Source: Lagopus muta
Taxonomy: Eukaryota > Chordata > Aves > Galliformes > Phasianidae
Assembly: GCF_023343835.1 (NCBI RefSeq)
Contig: NC_064434.1
Span: 3,515,505 to 3,579,504, forward strand
Length of the DNA stretch: 64,000 nucleotides
Direction: 5' to 3'
Shown: positions 20,701-32,566 of the stretch, piece after piece
Layout: each line of letters starts with the position of its first letter
How positions within the stretch are numbered: the first letter of the stretch is position 1
Notes under the pieces: generated by a model
Databases searched by the model: none
Seen by the model: only the letters and a program-made list of their open reading frames with translations
What the model was told of the DNA's origin: nothing
Position numbers and translations under genes: made by a program

Positions 20701-21832
20701 ATGCGGATCATGTACCTGCTCCTCCCCTTCATCCTCCTCCTGGCCCAGGGTGCTGCAGGTGAGATGTGGGGTTCTCCATATCCCAGGAAATGACTTGTCA
20801 GGGCTGGGTAACCATTAGGAGGTCTCTGATCAGTTGGTTCAGGAGGGAGGGAAGATTTAGGTTGGATGTCAGGGGGAAGTTCTTTGCTATGAGAGTGGTG
20901 AGGTGCTGGAACAGCTGCCCAGAGAGGCTGTGATGCCCCGTCCATCCCTGGAGGTGTTCAAGGCCAGGTTGGATGGGGCCCTGGGCAGCCTGGGCTGCTA
21001 TGAAATGTGGAGGTTGGTGGCCCTGCCTGTGGTGGGTGGTTGGAGCTTCATGATCCTTGAGGTCCCTTCCAACCCAACCATTCTGTGGTTTGGATGAGTG
21101 GCTGGGCTTTTGGGTTTGGTGCTTTGTGCACATGCTAGACTGAGGTCCATGGGCCAGACATTCTAGAAGCACACACAGTTTGTACTGGTATCTCTCACTC
21201 ATTTTCTCTTGCTCTACACAGGATCCTCCCGGGCTCTAGGAAAAAAGGAATGTTTACGTCGGAATGGCTTCTGTGCATTTCTGAAGTGCCCTACCCTCTC
21301 ACTCATCAAGGGGAAATGTTCAAGATTTCAACTTTGCTGCAAAAGGTAAGCTTTGGGATTAGGGACGAAATTGTACCTGCTACTGTGATGGCAGAAATAG
21401 CTGTTGTTGTATTTGAGCCTAGCTACTGGCTCCGAGCTATATGTGATCCAGGGCAGGGTCTTGGGGAGGAAAGAAGTTGTTAGGACCTGTCCATTAAAGG
21501 AGCTGGGGGAACCCCAGATCAGACATGGGCCTCCCCGTTGCCCTCAGATAAGCAGGGCTGCCTGGCCTGCCGGTTTCATAAATGCTTCTGCAGGTTGGTG
21601 CAGAGTGAAGGCTCTCCCCTGGATAGTATGAGGCACAGAACCTGTTCCCTCATGTCTCCAAAACCTTGGAAACCAAGCTGTCTGCTATGGAGGATGGTTA
21701 TTACCTGCACTGTGATTAGTGTCAATGTGTCCTTGTTACCCAGGAGAAGGGAAATACACTGAGAGACAGAAAAAGGAGAATAGAAAGAGATGATTTCACA
21801 GCATGTTTTCTTTCCGCAGTATATTGGGCTGA
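20701..21832 (+). CDS. AvBD1: Avian beta-defensin 1
   Basis: Antimicrobial beta-defensin; in chicken this is a leukocyte-granule peptide (gallinacin 1 type). 64 residues. Coding exons are 20701-20758 (signal MRIMYLLLPFILLLAQGAA), 21222-21345 (mature) and 21820-21832 (T ATA TTG GGC TGA). Cysteines are at 30, 37, 42, 52, 58 and 59. The core LRRNGFCAFLKCPTLSLIKG is AvBD1-type and nearer to turkey AvBD1 as I recall it than to chicken. The peptide ends CCKSILG. A CTCTGTAG acceptor at 20670 opens the signal exon with a 30-nt leader. AATAAA is at 22010-22015. The net charge is strongly positive (Lys/Arg-rich). Confidence 0.95.
20815..21098 (+). mobile_element. CR1 LINE fragment in AvBD1 intron
   Basis: Plus-strand CR1 with GATTTAGGTTGGATGTCAGG, GTGTTCAAGGCCAGGTTGG and GGTCCCTTCCAACCC..CATTCTGTGG. 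Confidence 0.95.
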
Positions 21833-22009
21833 AGAGCCGGACTTCCCAAGCAGGACATTGCTCTCGCTTCTCAATTCTGGCAACATCCCCCACTGGCCTC
21901 TTCCCTTCCCACCTCTGCAGTCTCCCATGGTGTGACCGTGGCACTGGAAGCTGAAGACATCCCAGCGTGGGCCTGCAGTTATTTGCCCAGGTGCTGCTTT
22001 TCCCTTCTG

Positions 22010-22015
22010 AATAAA
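22010..22015 (+). terminator. Poly(A) signal, AvBD1
   Basis: AATAAA within CTTCTGAATAAAGGC, aligned with the AvBD3 signal. Confidence 0.85.
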
Positions 22016-22197
22016 GGCGTGCAGTTTGGCATTGCAGCTGGTGGGAAGTGTGAGTGTTGTCCTTTTGCCAGTGGGTGCCCAGGGATGCTCTTCCCCATCA
22101 GCACTTGTGCAGCAAGGCCAGTGCTGCCCGTCCGATCCATCCTGGAGGTACCACTACACAGTGTGATGAGTCTTCCACCTCCCTCATCAGCTGTCAG

Positions 22198-22590
22198 TCA
22201 CATAATAACAGAATGGCCTGGGTTGCAAAGGACACAGTGCTCATCCAGTTCCAACCCCTGCTGTGTGCAGGTCACCAACCAGCAGACCAGGCTGCCCAGA
22301 GCCACATCCAGCCTGGCCTTGAATGCCTGCAGGGATGGGGCATCCACAGCCTGCTTGGGCAACCTGTTCCAGTGCCTCACCACCCTCTGGGGGAAAACTT
22401 CCTCCTCATATCCAACCTAAATCTCCTCTGTCTCAGTTTAAAACCATTCCCCCTTGTCCCATCACTAACCACCCTCATAAACAGCCAGTTCCACAGCACC
22501 CACCCTTTTCCCAGCCCTGATGGAGGGGCCTTATCCCACAAGGAGACCTGTGTAGTTCTTGGAAAGGAATAGTTCCACCAGTTTGCCTTT
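22198..22590 (-). mobile_element. CR1 LINE fragment
   Basis: Minus-strand CR1 beginning CACATAATAACAGAATGGCC and running past CTCTGTCTCAGTTTAAAACC. The 5' limit is uncertain. Confidence 0.9.
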
Positions 22591-22594
22591 CCAG

Positions 22595-23475
22595 CTCCTT
22601 TTAAAGGTGAGATCTCCAATGAGACCCATGTACCTTGACCTGGACACATGCGGTCCAGCAGGAATTGAAGCAGGATGTCTTTACCTCTCTGCCTGTCTAG
22701 ACTAATTGGGATTGCATGCTGGGATTCTCCACCATTAGGCAATGACTTCAACCTTTCAGCAAATGCAGCCCTCAGCCCTGTATAATTAAATGCATGTGTG
22801 TACATCTATTAGTGCAAGTATCTCAGCAGTTTGTTATTGAATATCCTATTAAATAAGTCACTGTTGGTCCTCTTCCTCTGACTTCCCCTCCTTTGACTTC
22901 CCAGCTGGGTGTGTAGCCCTTCCCATAGCCCTGGGACTTATGCCTGCATTGGCTTCCAGCTGAGTATCCCTGCTGGAGTCAAAGAAATCCCATCTCCTGT
23001 GACACCAGTCCTTATGGGAAAGCTCTAGGGATGTTTAAGAAGGGAAGGAGGTTTAAGTGAAGGTCAACTTTTATCCTATTTAAGGGCTATATTAAATTCC
23101 GTGCTGCCTCAATTTGGCATGACAGTCCTTGCCACCACACCTGCCCCAACTTCCCTGTGGTTCCCCTCCACATGGGATGGCAGCTCCATCTTCAGGCTGC
23201 TCCTTAGCCTTGATCACCCCTATTTCCAGCAGGTCCAAGCTGCACCAATTACTGCTCTAACACTGGACAGCCCCAGAGCTGCCACCAGGATCCCTGTGAG
23301 AAATAATGAGGAAAAAAAAAGGATTATTTTATCACTGTGTAAGAAATCATGTCACAGAAGACTGGAAGTTGGATGGGACACCTGAGGATAAGCTTGTTTG
23401 TGCAAACAAACAGACTTAGGATAAACAGATGCTGTGATTTTCTACCCAGACAGAGCTGTTACCCTCAATCCATGA
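22595..23475. other. Gene-free spacer between AvBD1 and AvBD2
   Basis: AvBD1 and AvBD2 converge here. No gene recognised. Confidence 0.5.
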
Positions 23476-23480
23476 AAATA

Positions 23481-23700
23481 ATCATAGAATCATTCAGGTT
23501 GGAAAAGACCTCTGAGATCACCCAGGTCAACCCCAGCCCAACCCCACCGTGCCCACCGACCACATCCCTCAGTGCCACATCTCCACATTGAACCCCTCCA
23601 AGGACGAGGACCCCACCACCAACCTGGGCAGCTGTGCCACAGCATCACTGCTCTTTAGGAGAAGAAATGTTTCCTAATACCCTAATACACAACTGACACC
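23481..23700 (-). mobile_element. CR1 LINE fragment
   Basis: Minus-strand CR1 from ATCATAGAATCATTCAGGTTGG to AGAAATGTTTCCTAATACCC. It ends about 25 bp from the AvBD2 poly(A) signal. Confidence 0.93.
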
Positions 23701-23724
23701 AGTATAGATGCTATGCAACGACAA

Positions 23725-23730
23725 TTTATT
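23725..23730 (-). terminator. Poly(A) signal, AvBD2
   Basis: TTTATT on the plus strand (AATAAA on minus), 175 bp past the AvBD2 stop. Confidence 0.75.
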
Positions 23731-23904
23731 CAAGAGGAAGAAAGGCAGTGCACAAGATATTTGTATTTACTCTAAACACAAAACATATTGCATTAAACAT
23801 GCGAGGGGTTTTCTTGATGCTGAGGTTCTGCTGTAGCATGAAGGGGATTCAAAGCAAGTTCATGGAAGAAATTTCCAAAGCTCTTGAATGAACTCATGAA
23901 GTTT

Positions 23905-24988
23905 TTATGCATCCCATGGCCTGCACAAAGAGAAAAAAAACGAGCAGATTATTTTTGTATTTACATTCCTTCCCCACTCACTGTCAATCCATGCATGTCT
24001 TCTTCTTGTTCTAAACATTCCAAAATATATCATGTCATGTGCAAGCCGGACTGGGACAGCCTTGTGCAGTCCTATCTGACTGGCAGGAGTGCTCTGCTAT
24101 TGCTTTAGGAAAAGAAGGGAACTGAATTGATATCCCCTGGTCTTGGGCTGAGTGCATTCGATCCCAACGATATTAGATTTTCTTTTAAAGAAGTTTCACT
24201 TCTTGCCCACACTCGACTGCACTCGGATCTGTGTTCATCCCGCAGTGCAACCCTATTGTTCCCCATGCACCATAACAGCCCAGTTCTGAAAAGGTGAAAC
24301 CCTGACATTTTGCTCTGGCAGAGGAGCTGTAAGGGGTCAAAGAGCTGGGACTGTGCATAGCTGGCGTCTATGGCCATACTTTACCCTTTGTGTCTGGACA
24401 CATCGTGGTGCACATCTCAGCAGAAAGACAACTGTAAAGCTCTGCTAGCAGCTTACACCAGGCTGCCCTCATAATATATTGCTTCTTTCATAAATCCAGA
24501 CAGCACTCAGCAGCATCTCGGGCAAAATGTATTTGTCTACTCATGTGATGGATGAACATCAGTGAATGCCAAACTCACCATTTGCAGCAGGAACGGAACC
24601 CAAAGCATCTTCCAACTTTGATTAGATGGCTGGGACACCTTCCAAAGTGGCAGGACCCTCTTTTACAGAACAACATGTCCCTCTTGGGTGAAGACAAACC
24701 TGCAACAACAGCAACAAAGTTCCTACCCTCTGATTCTGCATGGCAAGGCAAATGCAACCCCACTCACTCCGCTGCCTCAAGGACTGCTGTGCAGGTTTGG
24801 CCATGCTGAAAGGTGAGCTCACGAAGGAAACCCTTCCCCATAAGCCAGTTGTTATCTTCCCCCCACATATCCAGGGGGATAAGCATCCCCATGGTAGCAC
24901 TGCCACCCTTTAGCTCCTCTTTCATCTTACCTGGAGAAACCTGGAGTGCCAGGAAGAGGAGAGAGAAAAGCAGGTAAAGAATCCTCAT
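23905..24988 (-). CDS. AvBD2: Avian beta-defensin 2
   Basis: Antimicrobial beta-defensin, 64 residues; the chicken protein is a heterophil-granule peptide (gallinacin 2). Coding exons on the minus strand are 24988-24931 (signal MRILYLLFSLLFLALQVSP), 24699-24579 (mature) and 23920-23905 (G CCA TGG GAT GCA TAA). Cysteines are at 31, 36, 41, 51, 57 and 58. The block CKRGSCHFGRCPSHLIKVG and the end CCKWPWDA match chicken AvBD2 (..CCKWPWNA) closely. The exon upstream of the ATG begins at 25009 after CCCTGTAG. The untranslated first exon probably ends at 26217 (donor CCG|GTAACT), about 1.2 kb upstream. AvBD2 converges with AvBD1. Confidence 0.95.
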
Positions 24989-26115
24989 GGCTTCGGATCT
25001 GCCGAGCTGCTACAGGGAAAAGAAAGAAGAGATGTATGTGACAGGCAGTCCCTGGAATCTACAGTCCTCCGATCTGTACAGATGGAATGGCATTTGTATT
25101 ACATTTTCTTCAAATTCAGAAATACCTCTGTGACCTCAAGGATGCTCTGTGGGCATTTCTGGGGAAAAGAAAGCAAGGAGCAGCATGGGATATAAACACA
25201 TATCTCAGGATTTAGGTTTATTAAACTGTTTTAATTCAGATTTCCTGCCACGCTTTGCTAATACTCCTTGACCAAAATGCAAGCATCACCTTATGCCTGG
25301 CTAAATGTTTCATCTAATAAACAAACCCCACTGAACACAATGAGGTGGCTCTACATCTGAGCTCGTAAACGACGGAAATGCGTGTTCATTTTGCAACCTT
25401 GAAACTTATCAAAAGCAATTTGCTCAAAATCTTCAGCTTTCGTCTACAGATGATCACACAGGAATGGAAACTCCAAATTCCAAAGACAAACAGACCTGTT
25501 CCCAGCTGACAAGAGACATTTAAAAAGCAATCCTGTAATGAAGTCACTGAAAGAGTCAATGACTAAAGCAACTAACGTAAGAAAAGTGGGATAAGATGTC
25601 TTAGCTGGGCTTATGGATAGAAGGGAGATATCACCCATTCTGGTGCTGGGGGATCTTCTGATCCACCAATCTTCCAATCCTCTGAATTGTTTTCTCTTAA
25701 GCACTGCAGGGAAATGAGGTTGCAATGAAATGTTGCATTTCTGCAAAAGGAATGGTAAGGAGCAGCCCGAAGCAGATTAGAAATGGGCATCAGAATTTGG
25801 AGCAAAAATCTCTATATTTGGAAATACCAGGAGAAATAAGTAAGCAAAGTGAACCTAATTCTGAAAATGAAATGGCCTTCTTGTATTGATACCAAGTATA
25901 TTTTGGTTTCCAAGAGACCAGCAGCTTTTCAGCCTGACCTCACCCCATTTTTCTCCTTGGAATTCACAGGTGGGGTACCTTTATCAAAGCCTGCTTTATC
26001 AAAGCCTACAGAGATACTAGCACATATTTGAACTGCTTATTCAACCTTTGTAACGCTGATCAACTTACATCCAATTTTTTTTAGAAGCCTACAAATTCAG
26101 ATTAATAATGCTGAG

Positions 26116-26163
26116 CACACACACACATATACACACACATATATATACATATATATATTTTTT
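26116..26163. repeat. (CA)n/(TA)n microsatellite
   Basis: Alternating ACACAC and ATATAT runs followed by a T-run, inside the AvBD2 first intron. Confidence 0.95.
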
Positions 26164-26216
26164 TCCAAAAAGACAGAAGACATTAAAAGAAAGACTGAAA
26201 AGAACTGAGAAGTTAC

Positions 26217-26395
26217 CGGATATTAGCTGTGCCCAGAAGCCAAACAAGAACACCTCTTGGTCTATTCCCTCCTGAGGGCTTTGGCTGTGGGACTGAGAGC
26301 CTCTTTTATAACATGTTTGCTGTGGGTAGTGATTCTTGCTTTCTCTTTCCAGTAGGTACACATCAAGCCAATCAAAAAGTGACCCATCTTTTTGG
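26217..26395 (-). promoter_or_regulatory. AvBD2 promoter and untranslated exon 1
   Basis: Read on the minus strand: ATGGGTCACTTTTTGATTGG (CCAAT core on plus at 26368-26372), then TATAAAAG (plus 26303-26310), then a presumed untranslated exon ending at the GTAACT donor at 26217/26216. The module is shared with AvBD1 and AvBD3. CCAAT-to-TATA spacing is about 58 bp. A CGGGAAGTG ETS-like site lies further upstream (about 26434-26442). Confidence 0.7.
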
Positions 26396-26739
26396 TGACT
26401 TCTAACCCAACCAGAATGAAGTTTCTTCTCACTTCCCGGTCAAAAAGCAGTGCCGGTCTCTGAACCTACAAAGATTTTCTGCTGGAAAATCCCAGGTTCC
26501 TCATGCAATACCTCTTGTGACACACCAGTTTATGTAAGGTACGTTAAGCCACCGTGGTCTGGGTCCAACATATTGGGACATATGTTGAACTGTTTCTGGG
26601 CAGGAGCAATTTAATCCATTGCAATACGCACATTGCACTGTGTGCCTCTCTGCTCTCCCAGTCCGTTTATTTTCTGTTCTGTAAATACAGAATAGAAGAA
26701 CACAGAGTGGACACAGGAAATAAAAATAAAAGACCGTTA

Positions 26740-26850
26740 GATTCATAGAATCAGGGAATTATTAAGGTTTGAAAAGGCCACTAAGATCATTTAGACCAAT
26801 CGTCAACCCGCTGGCTGAGTGCCCAGTCCATCTCAGCGTCCAGTAAGAAT
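26740..26850 (-). mobile_element. CR1 LINE fragment (3' end)
   Basis: GATTCATAGAATCAGGGAATTATTAAGGTTTGAAAAGGCC-type start, minus orientation and decayed. The right limit is approximate. Confidence 0.8.
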
Positions 26851-26999
26851 GCTTTGGTAAAGAACACAGAACGCACAGAAGCAGTGAATTCATGCTGGCT
26901 GTGTCCCCCTGTGGCCTTTCAACTAATGCAAAATGCACCAGTTCAGGAAAATACAGAGCCAGAGGCTGCCTCTGTACCCTCAGGTTGAGGGTACAAAAA

Positions 27000-29955
27000 G
27001 GCAGCTTGAATTTGCACAGTGCCCAGTTGTGTTTATTCTTTTGTTTTCAGCTTTTTTTTCCCCCCGGCTCCTAACAATTGCCTTGCCTTTTTGTCCACAG
27101 TGAACACCAACATTTCTGGACAAGTAGCCACAGTGAAGGTTCAAATTGTGTTCCCATAGTTTCTAACTAAACCCCGATAGTCTTCTGTGACTTCATTCTG
27201 GTTCAGTTTTCAGAGAGGTTTACATGCACGTAAACTGGATTCCTCAGGAGGAAAGCGAACCAGGAGTTTTGCTATCAAGTACTCCAAAGGTTCTCTGAAG
27301 GTGCTCCAATGCCTAATGGGGCATGGACCTGTGTGTGGGCCACACCACCACCAAGGGCTTGGTTGGGTCAGCAAAATGAGGAGAGGCCGAGGGACTCATC
27401 TTTGTTCAGCTTGGAGAAAAGACACTTGAAAGGGAGTTTAGTTGCTGCTCATAAATATCTGATGGTCACGATAGAGAAGATGGAGGCACACTCTCATCTG
27501 AGGGTCACGGAGGAAGGGTGGGAGATGTCAGGCGCAAAGTATAACCGAGGTCCCAGTTCTGTATAAAGTAAAAACCTCTCGCAGTCATTGTTATCAAATA
27601 CTTGGATGGGTTCTCAGTGCAATTATAGGAGCTCGTTCTTGTAGATATTCAAACTCAGAATCCATGAGCCATCCAGTAGCTTTGAAACTGGCTCTGTTTT
27701 GAGGGCACAGCTGCACTTCCAACAACCATTCGAACTCACTTTGTTTGATGGCACTATTTGGAACCAAAATCAATCTGCAAATCCATACAGTGAAAATCTG
27801 AGGAACAAAGGCACAGTCTCTGAGATCTGTGAGTCCATTCCAATCTATCAGTCTTCCCCTCCACCAAGCCCTTTGCTGACTTTGGCATGCCCAAAAACTA
27901 TCCAAAGACACAACACGAAGCATTTTTTCATACCCTACTTTACTTAACACCTCACATCAGCCAATAAAACACTGTTCACACACCATTTTAGTATGACACC
28001 TGTTACTGCATCATAATATGATACGATAAATATTTTATTTTCAAAGAGAAGTGAATCTGCTTGACAAAATCCTCTACAAATGGTATGGTGGCTCACAGAT
28101 CGTTTATTCTCAGAACTTAATGGAGATATTTAATTGCTTATTGGGTCCTCAATAAGCAACTACCTCAATTGGTAGTAATTTATTCCATACTTTGACATCA
28201 ATTTCTTAAGCATACATAAATATACATCTGTGCATATAAGCATGGGCACACACGCATATGGAAATATGCTTACAGATGTTTTCTCTTACATTCATGTCTT
28301 GATATAAACGAGATATCTTTTTATTTTCTACATACTTTTGAAAATGATTTTTTTTTTTTTCAGTATAAAAGAAGTGATAGACAGATTTCTGGTGAATCCA
28401 TGAACTTCTGACCATAGTTCAGAAAAGTGGAGGGAAGCAAAGTGAAATAAGATGCAGTTACTTCACAATTTGCCAAGAGTTTGTGGTTAGCTTGGCAACT
28501 GTTATTATTACTCAACCTGATTCCTCAAGGAAACACAGATGCACTGTTGGTTTTCACCATGTTCAAGTTCCTACATCCAACTAATGCCAAGGACTCGGCC
28601 TTAACGCTGGGCAGTCTTGACATCGATAATTACAGATTCTACACGGCCGTTCCTATCATCACAACCGAAATACCTCTGCCAGGGAGATGGAGAAGGAGAT
28701 TTCTAATAGTTTTTCGGTGAAAAAAATAAAAAAAGGCAAGTATTAAGAAGGTCCTGTGCATTGTAACTCCTGTTTAAAATGCTACTACACGGAACAGCTG
28801 TCTGCTGCCTCACCCCTTACCTCCAGAGGAAAGTTTGCTCATTGCAATGAACAACAGCGATGGTTTGCTGGCCCAGAAAACCGTAGATTGCTTCTCAGTT
28901 GTGTGATAATGTAATCCCTTAACCCCTGCCATGTGTATTGAACTAAATTCTAGCCATAAGGCATTTTGAGGTATTTTGATGCCACCATGGATCATACAGA
29001 ATAGAAATTCAGATTGCTCTAGATAACTTACAGAAGCTGTTACCAGCTGCTGTATTGTCAAAGTAGATTCACCAAATGGAGGATAGCCTGTGCTTAAATC
29101 ATGTTCCATATTCAAAGTTCATCAGTAAGGGATGTACTGCATTTTAGCTAACAAATAAAGCCTTGAGCTGGTTACCAACCATCTCAATCAGCAGTAAATA
29201 CACACACGGTCACATACTTCCAACAGTACACAAAAGCTATCTAAAAGCTATCTAATGAGCTCATGACTTTGTCGTGTAGTTTTCTTGAGTAAGCAGAGAG
29301 AAATCATAACATGAGTTTAAAGCTCCCATGGGCAGATCACCTTTCTTCTTGTCTTTGATTTCAGAGATAAATGGATTAGACTAGAAGACCAAAGTCCATC
29401 CCTTTGGTGTTACTGTACAGCAGCAGTAAGGACTGTGCTGTGAGAATGTGTTTCCTGCTCTCCTTCTCTTTGCCTCCTTGTGCCTTTTTGCTAATTTGAG
29501 CTACTATCAGGGCTCTAAAGACGTGTAAAATGCTGCTGGTTTTCATTTGCATGAGGTCCCCTCAACAGTGAAATGCCTTGAATGCTTCTAGGGAAGCTGA
29601 AGGAAGGAGATGGAGTCACCTTCAGCATTTTCTATACTGCTAGGTAGTGATGATGGGGAAAAAGAGACAGAAAATATGGAATCATTCTGACATCTTATTA
29701 GAAAAATATATAATATGAAAATACCTTCAAAAATCAGCCTAGGAACTAGCAGAATGTATTCTTGTTTGACACTTTCACCCATCATGGAGAGAAACAGGGT
29801 TTCATCTCTGACAAAGGTACCATGATCACTGCACGAGTATCACTAGAAGGAAGCCATTGTGGAACAGGGGGAAAATAATCTCCCTGTATTCATGGAGTGT
29901 GTCAGGGCATGAGTGGGGAGATTGAAGAACCAGCACCTCTGCTTGAGGAGCAAGG
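27000..29955. other. Gene-free spacer between AvBD2 and the AvBD6 array
   Basis: I looked here for AvBD7 and found no signal exon or six-cysteine exon. A weak plus-strand CR1-like patch lies near 27.37-27.54 kb. An open frame at 28481-28720 (79 residues, no cysteines) is unassigned and unconvincing. Confidence 0.5.
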
Positions 29956-30030
29956 CGACCCAAGGGAAAATCCCCTTCTTCCCCAACAAACACAGCCAAG
30001 GTTCTACCATGGAAATGCCAGAGTAGACAT

Positions 30031-30036
30031 TTTATT
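30031..30036 (-). terminator. Poly(A) signal, AvBD6 copy 1
   Basis: AATAAA on the minus strand, 202 bp past the stop. The same signal is at 35005-35010, 40048-40053 and 45026-45031 in the other copies. Confidence 0.85.
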
Positions 30037-30237
30037 GAAGCAAGGAGTTGCATTTATGATTTCACAGTGCTGATATCTGCTTCAAAGCTAGGGAAGTATT
30101 GAATGCTTTTTTTTCTTTTTCTTTTTCTTTTATTCTTTTTGCAGGAGATGTGGTGCCAGCAGGTGTGATGGGGCTGGAGTGCAGAGATGGCATTTGGTAG
30201 ATGCAGGAAGGATTTCCCAGGAGAAGCCAGGGAATCA

Positions 30238-31378
30238 TCAGGTCCACCTGCCCCTGCATGATAACAATAGAGAGCCTTTCCTTACCCACCAGCAGGTATC
30301 CTGTGGTGTAATTCATTTGGGTCAGGGTCTATCTGCTGTATTTCATGGCACCACAATGGAGGCTGCCATGGGACATGAACAACCGCTGGGAACCCTCTGT
30401 TCCAGCAGGGCTGTCACTGGAGAAGTGACACACGGTGGGGTCATCAGCTGTGCCTCTCAGCTGTCAGCCATTGCTTGGGGATGCCTTGCACTTCCACGTA
30501 CCTTATACAGCAAGATCTAATTGCACCACATGATCCAACCCGGTAATATGGTCGCCGACATTGCCCAGGAATGCAGACTCCCCTTAGAAATCTGCAAGCA
30601 TGCATGGGGCTGGAAAAGGAGGGCTCACCTGCACAGTGGGAAAAAAAAAGGAATTGACAGAGCAAGTGAGCAGAAGTGGATGCACATTCTCTGTACTCTC
30701 CAGTTCCTCTCCCCTTATCAGATCACAAGGACCCCCACTGCTCTCTGCTCCCTGGCCCAGGGCTCCCGCTCTGCCCAGCACAGCGCTGCTGCTGATGGCA
30801 GCTCCTGGGCTCCAGGCTGTGTCCTGTGTCCCTGCACTGCCCCGGGCTCCATGGAGCACAGCCCCATCCCCTTGCACCTCCTGTACGATTCATGGTCGTG
30901 CCGGACCCCTGAGCCGCCCCTGCTCTGGACCGAGCAGCCCCAGCTCTCACAGCCTCTTTACCCAGCAGCGCTGCTGCAGGCCCTGCTGCACCTTGGAGGC
31001 CCTGTGCTGGGCTCTCCACACTTGAATACAAGGAAAGGATCAGCTCTGCTGTTTGCTGCTGAGGCTTTGCCCACTGCAGCCAAGATTACCGCTAGCTCTC
31101 TTAGCTCAATGAGGGCTCATTGCTCACTCATGCCCCACTTGGGGCCCACCAGGACCCCCAGCTCCTTTCCTGCAGAGCAAGCCGCTTCCAGCCGGCTGCC
31201 TGCAGCACTTCCTGGTGCTGGGGTTGTTCCTCCCCAGCTGCAGGACTCGGCACTTCCCCTTGCTGAATTGCACGGGCTTCCTGGCAGCTCACTGTCCAGC
31301 CTGTCCAAGTCACATCTCACCTGCAACGCCCTGCAGCACCACAAAGAGCACAGCCAGCAGCAGGTAAAGCATCCTCAT
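30238..31378 (-). CDS. AvBD6: AvBD6-type beta-defensin, copy 1
   Basis: Antimicrobial beta-defensin of 66 residues. Minus-strand coding exons are 31378-31321 (signal MRMLYLLLAVLFVVLQGVA), 30628-30502 (mature) and 30253-30238 (G GGC AGG TGG ACC TGA, giving RGRWT). Cysteines are at 31, 38, 43, 53, 59 and 60. The block RGVCIPGQCRRPYYRVGSCG is that of chicken AvBD6, whose end (..CCVRNRWA) also resembles CCIRGRWT. AvBD7 (..FPGICRRPYYWIG..) fits less well. The estimated mature charge is about +7. The only signal-peptide change from the other copies here is Ile3 to Met. An untranslated exon 1 is at about 32160-32112 (CACTGG|GTAATC donor), and the next exon opens at 31406. The first coding intron is almost entirely CR1. 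Confidence 0.93.
30715..31312 (-). mobile_element. CR1 pieces filling AvBD6 copy 1 intron
   Basis: Two CR1-derived stretches (about 30715-31030 and 31115-31312). The second has GGGGTTGTTCCTCCCCAG, TGCAGGACTCGGCACTTCCC and TCCAGCCTGTCCAAGTC, typical of the internal CR1 3' coding region. It stops within about 12 bp of the signal-exon donor. Equivalent copies are at 35691-36287, 40735-41331 and 45715-46307. Confidence 0.8.
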
Positions 31379-32111
31379 GGCCACGGCCGGGATGCAAAAT
31401 CCTGATCTGCAAGGAACTGACACAACAACACAAAAGGACATGGATTGCTTTTCTGCTGACTGAGAGATGAGCAACAGCTTATAGTGTGCCCCGAATGGCC
31501 CCCACCAAAATCTTATACAGTACGGTGAACACCAATAAAGTTTCAGGTGTTCAAACCACTGATGTATCTTGAGGCAAGCACGCCTACCATCTCCTCTTCT
31601 TTCAGTTTGCAAGACTTCTGAGACTAGAAGCTCTCACAGTTCCTTTCCTCCCCTATTGCACCAAAATCCGGTCTTTGACTGAGTTTTTGAGTATCGGCCT
31701 CCTTCCATTGAGAATTTTAGTCCTGCTTCCGTATGGCACAGCATGTGTTACTTTAAAAGCATCACCAAGTGCTGAACCATTCACCTTCAGCCTGCCGTGG
31801 CATCCAGAGACCAAGACAAGTGTCACTGTTCTCCAAGTTGGAGAAGGACACCACTGTCTCTTGAGCAGCAGTGAAAGCCTGACCTCAACCATAAGGGAAT
31901 TGGAATTCTGGTCAGCTCTGGAGGAAGCAAGGCAGGTTGGAGCACTGAGTGCTGTGCAGATGGCAGCCTCTGTAGGCAGCTGGGCAGTTCCAGGCTGCAA
32001 AGAGCTCTGTGTCTCCCAGTGCCCATGGACTGAATGGGAATGAAAGCAAAGAAGTGGATAAAGGCAAGGAGCAGAGGGCACCTGTCCAGAAGCAGCCACA
32101 GGAGGGATTAC

Positions 32112-32300
32112 CCAGTGAGGAGGAGGAGGAGCACCGCCGCCTTCTGTCTCTCTTCTCCGGCAGGTTCCCCAGCCCCAAACACTCCTCTTTATGTGAAGAT
32201 TGAGGGCTCTGGCAGAGCAGCCACTGGCCAATGAAAGAGGACTTTTGCTTCCCAATTGGTGCTGCAATTTGCTGCCTTCCAATGAGGCTGCACTTTGGAC
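32112..32300 (-). promoter_or_regulatory. AvBD6 copy 1 promoter and untranslated exon 1
   Basis: On the minus strand there are three ATTGG (inverted CCAAT) boxes in about 60 bp, the last in CCTCTTTCATTGGCC (plus 32228-32232). A TATA-like CATAAAG follows 35 bp on (plus 32187-32193), then a GA-rich untranslated exon with a CCTCCTCCTCCTCACTGG|GTAATC donor. CTCTTTCATTGGCC partly resembles the AvBD1/2/3 module. Confidence 0.6.
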
Positions 32301-32566
32301 AGCTTTGACCACAAATCCCCAGGTCTTGGTGCAATCCCTCTCAGAGCATTCCGCCTCCTGCGAGAGACGTTAGGCCACAGGGCTATGTGAAATACCTGCA
32401 AACAGGCAGAATCTGCTGCTCAGGTCCTACTTCTGCCTTCAGGATGAAGTTTTACTCTCGGGGCTGCAACAGCATCTTGGCCATCATTGGCCTGCATAAT
32501 GCTTTGGACTTTACTGCCATCCTTCGTGTTGTCTTTTCTCCATGTCAAGAGAAGAATGAGTATGAC

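Noticed and set aside
28481-28720. 79-residue frame with a hydrophobic start between AvBD2 and the AvBD6 array
   Set aside because: No cysteines, no recognisable family and no clear promoter or splice sites. I cannot support it as a gene.
30521-31405. 294-residue plus-strand open frame, repeated in units 2-4
   Set aside because: It runs antisense across AvBD6 exons and CR1 sequence. It is long because the region is GC-rich and the units are duplicated.
31653-32312. 219-residue minus-strand frame repeated in all four units
   Set aside because: It covers the AvBD6 promoter, untranslated exon 1 and first intron. No family similarity or signal peptide, and its repetition only reflects unit duplication.
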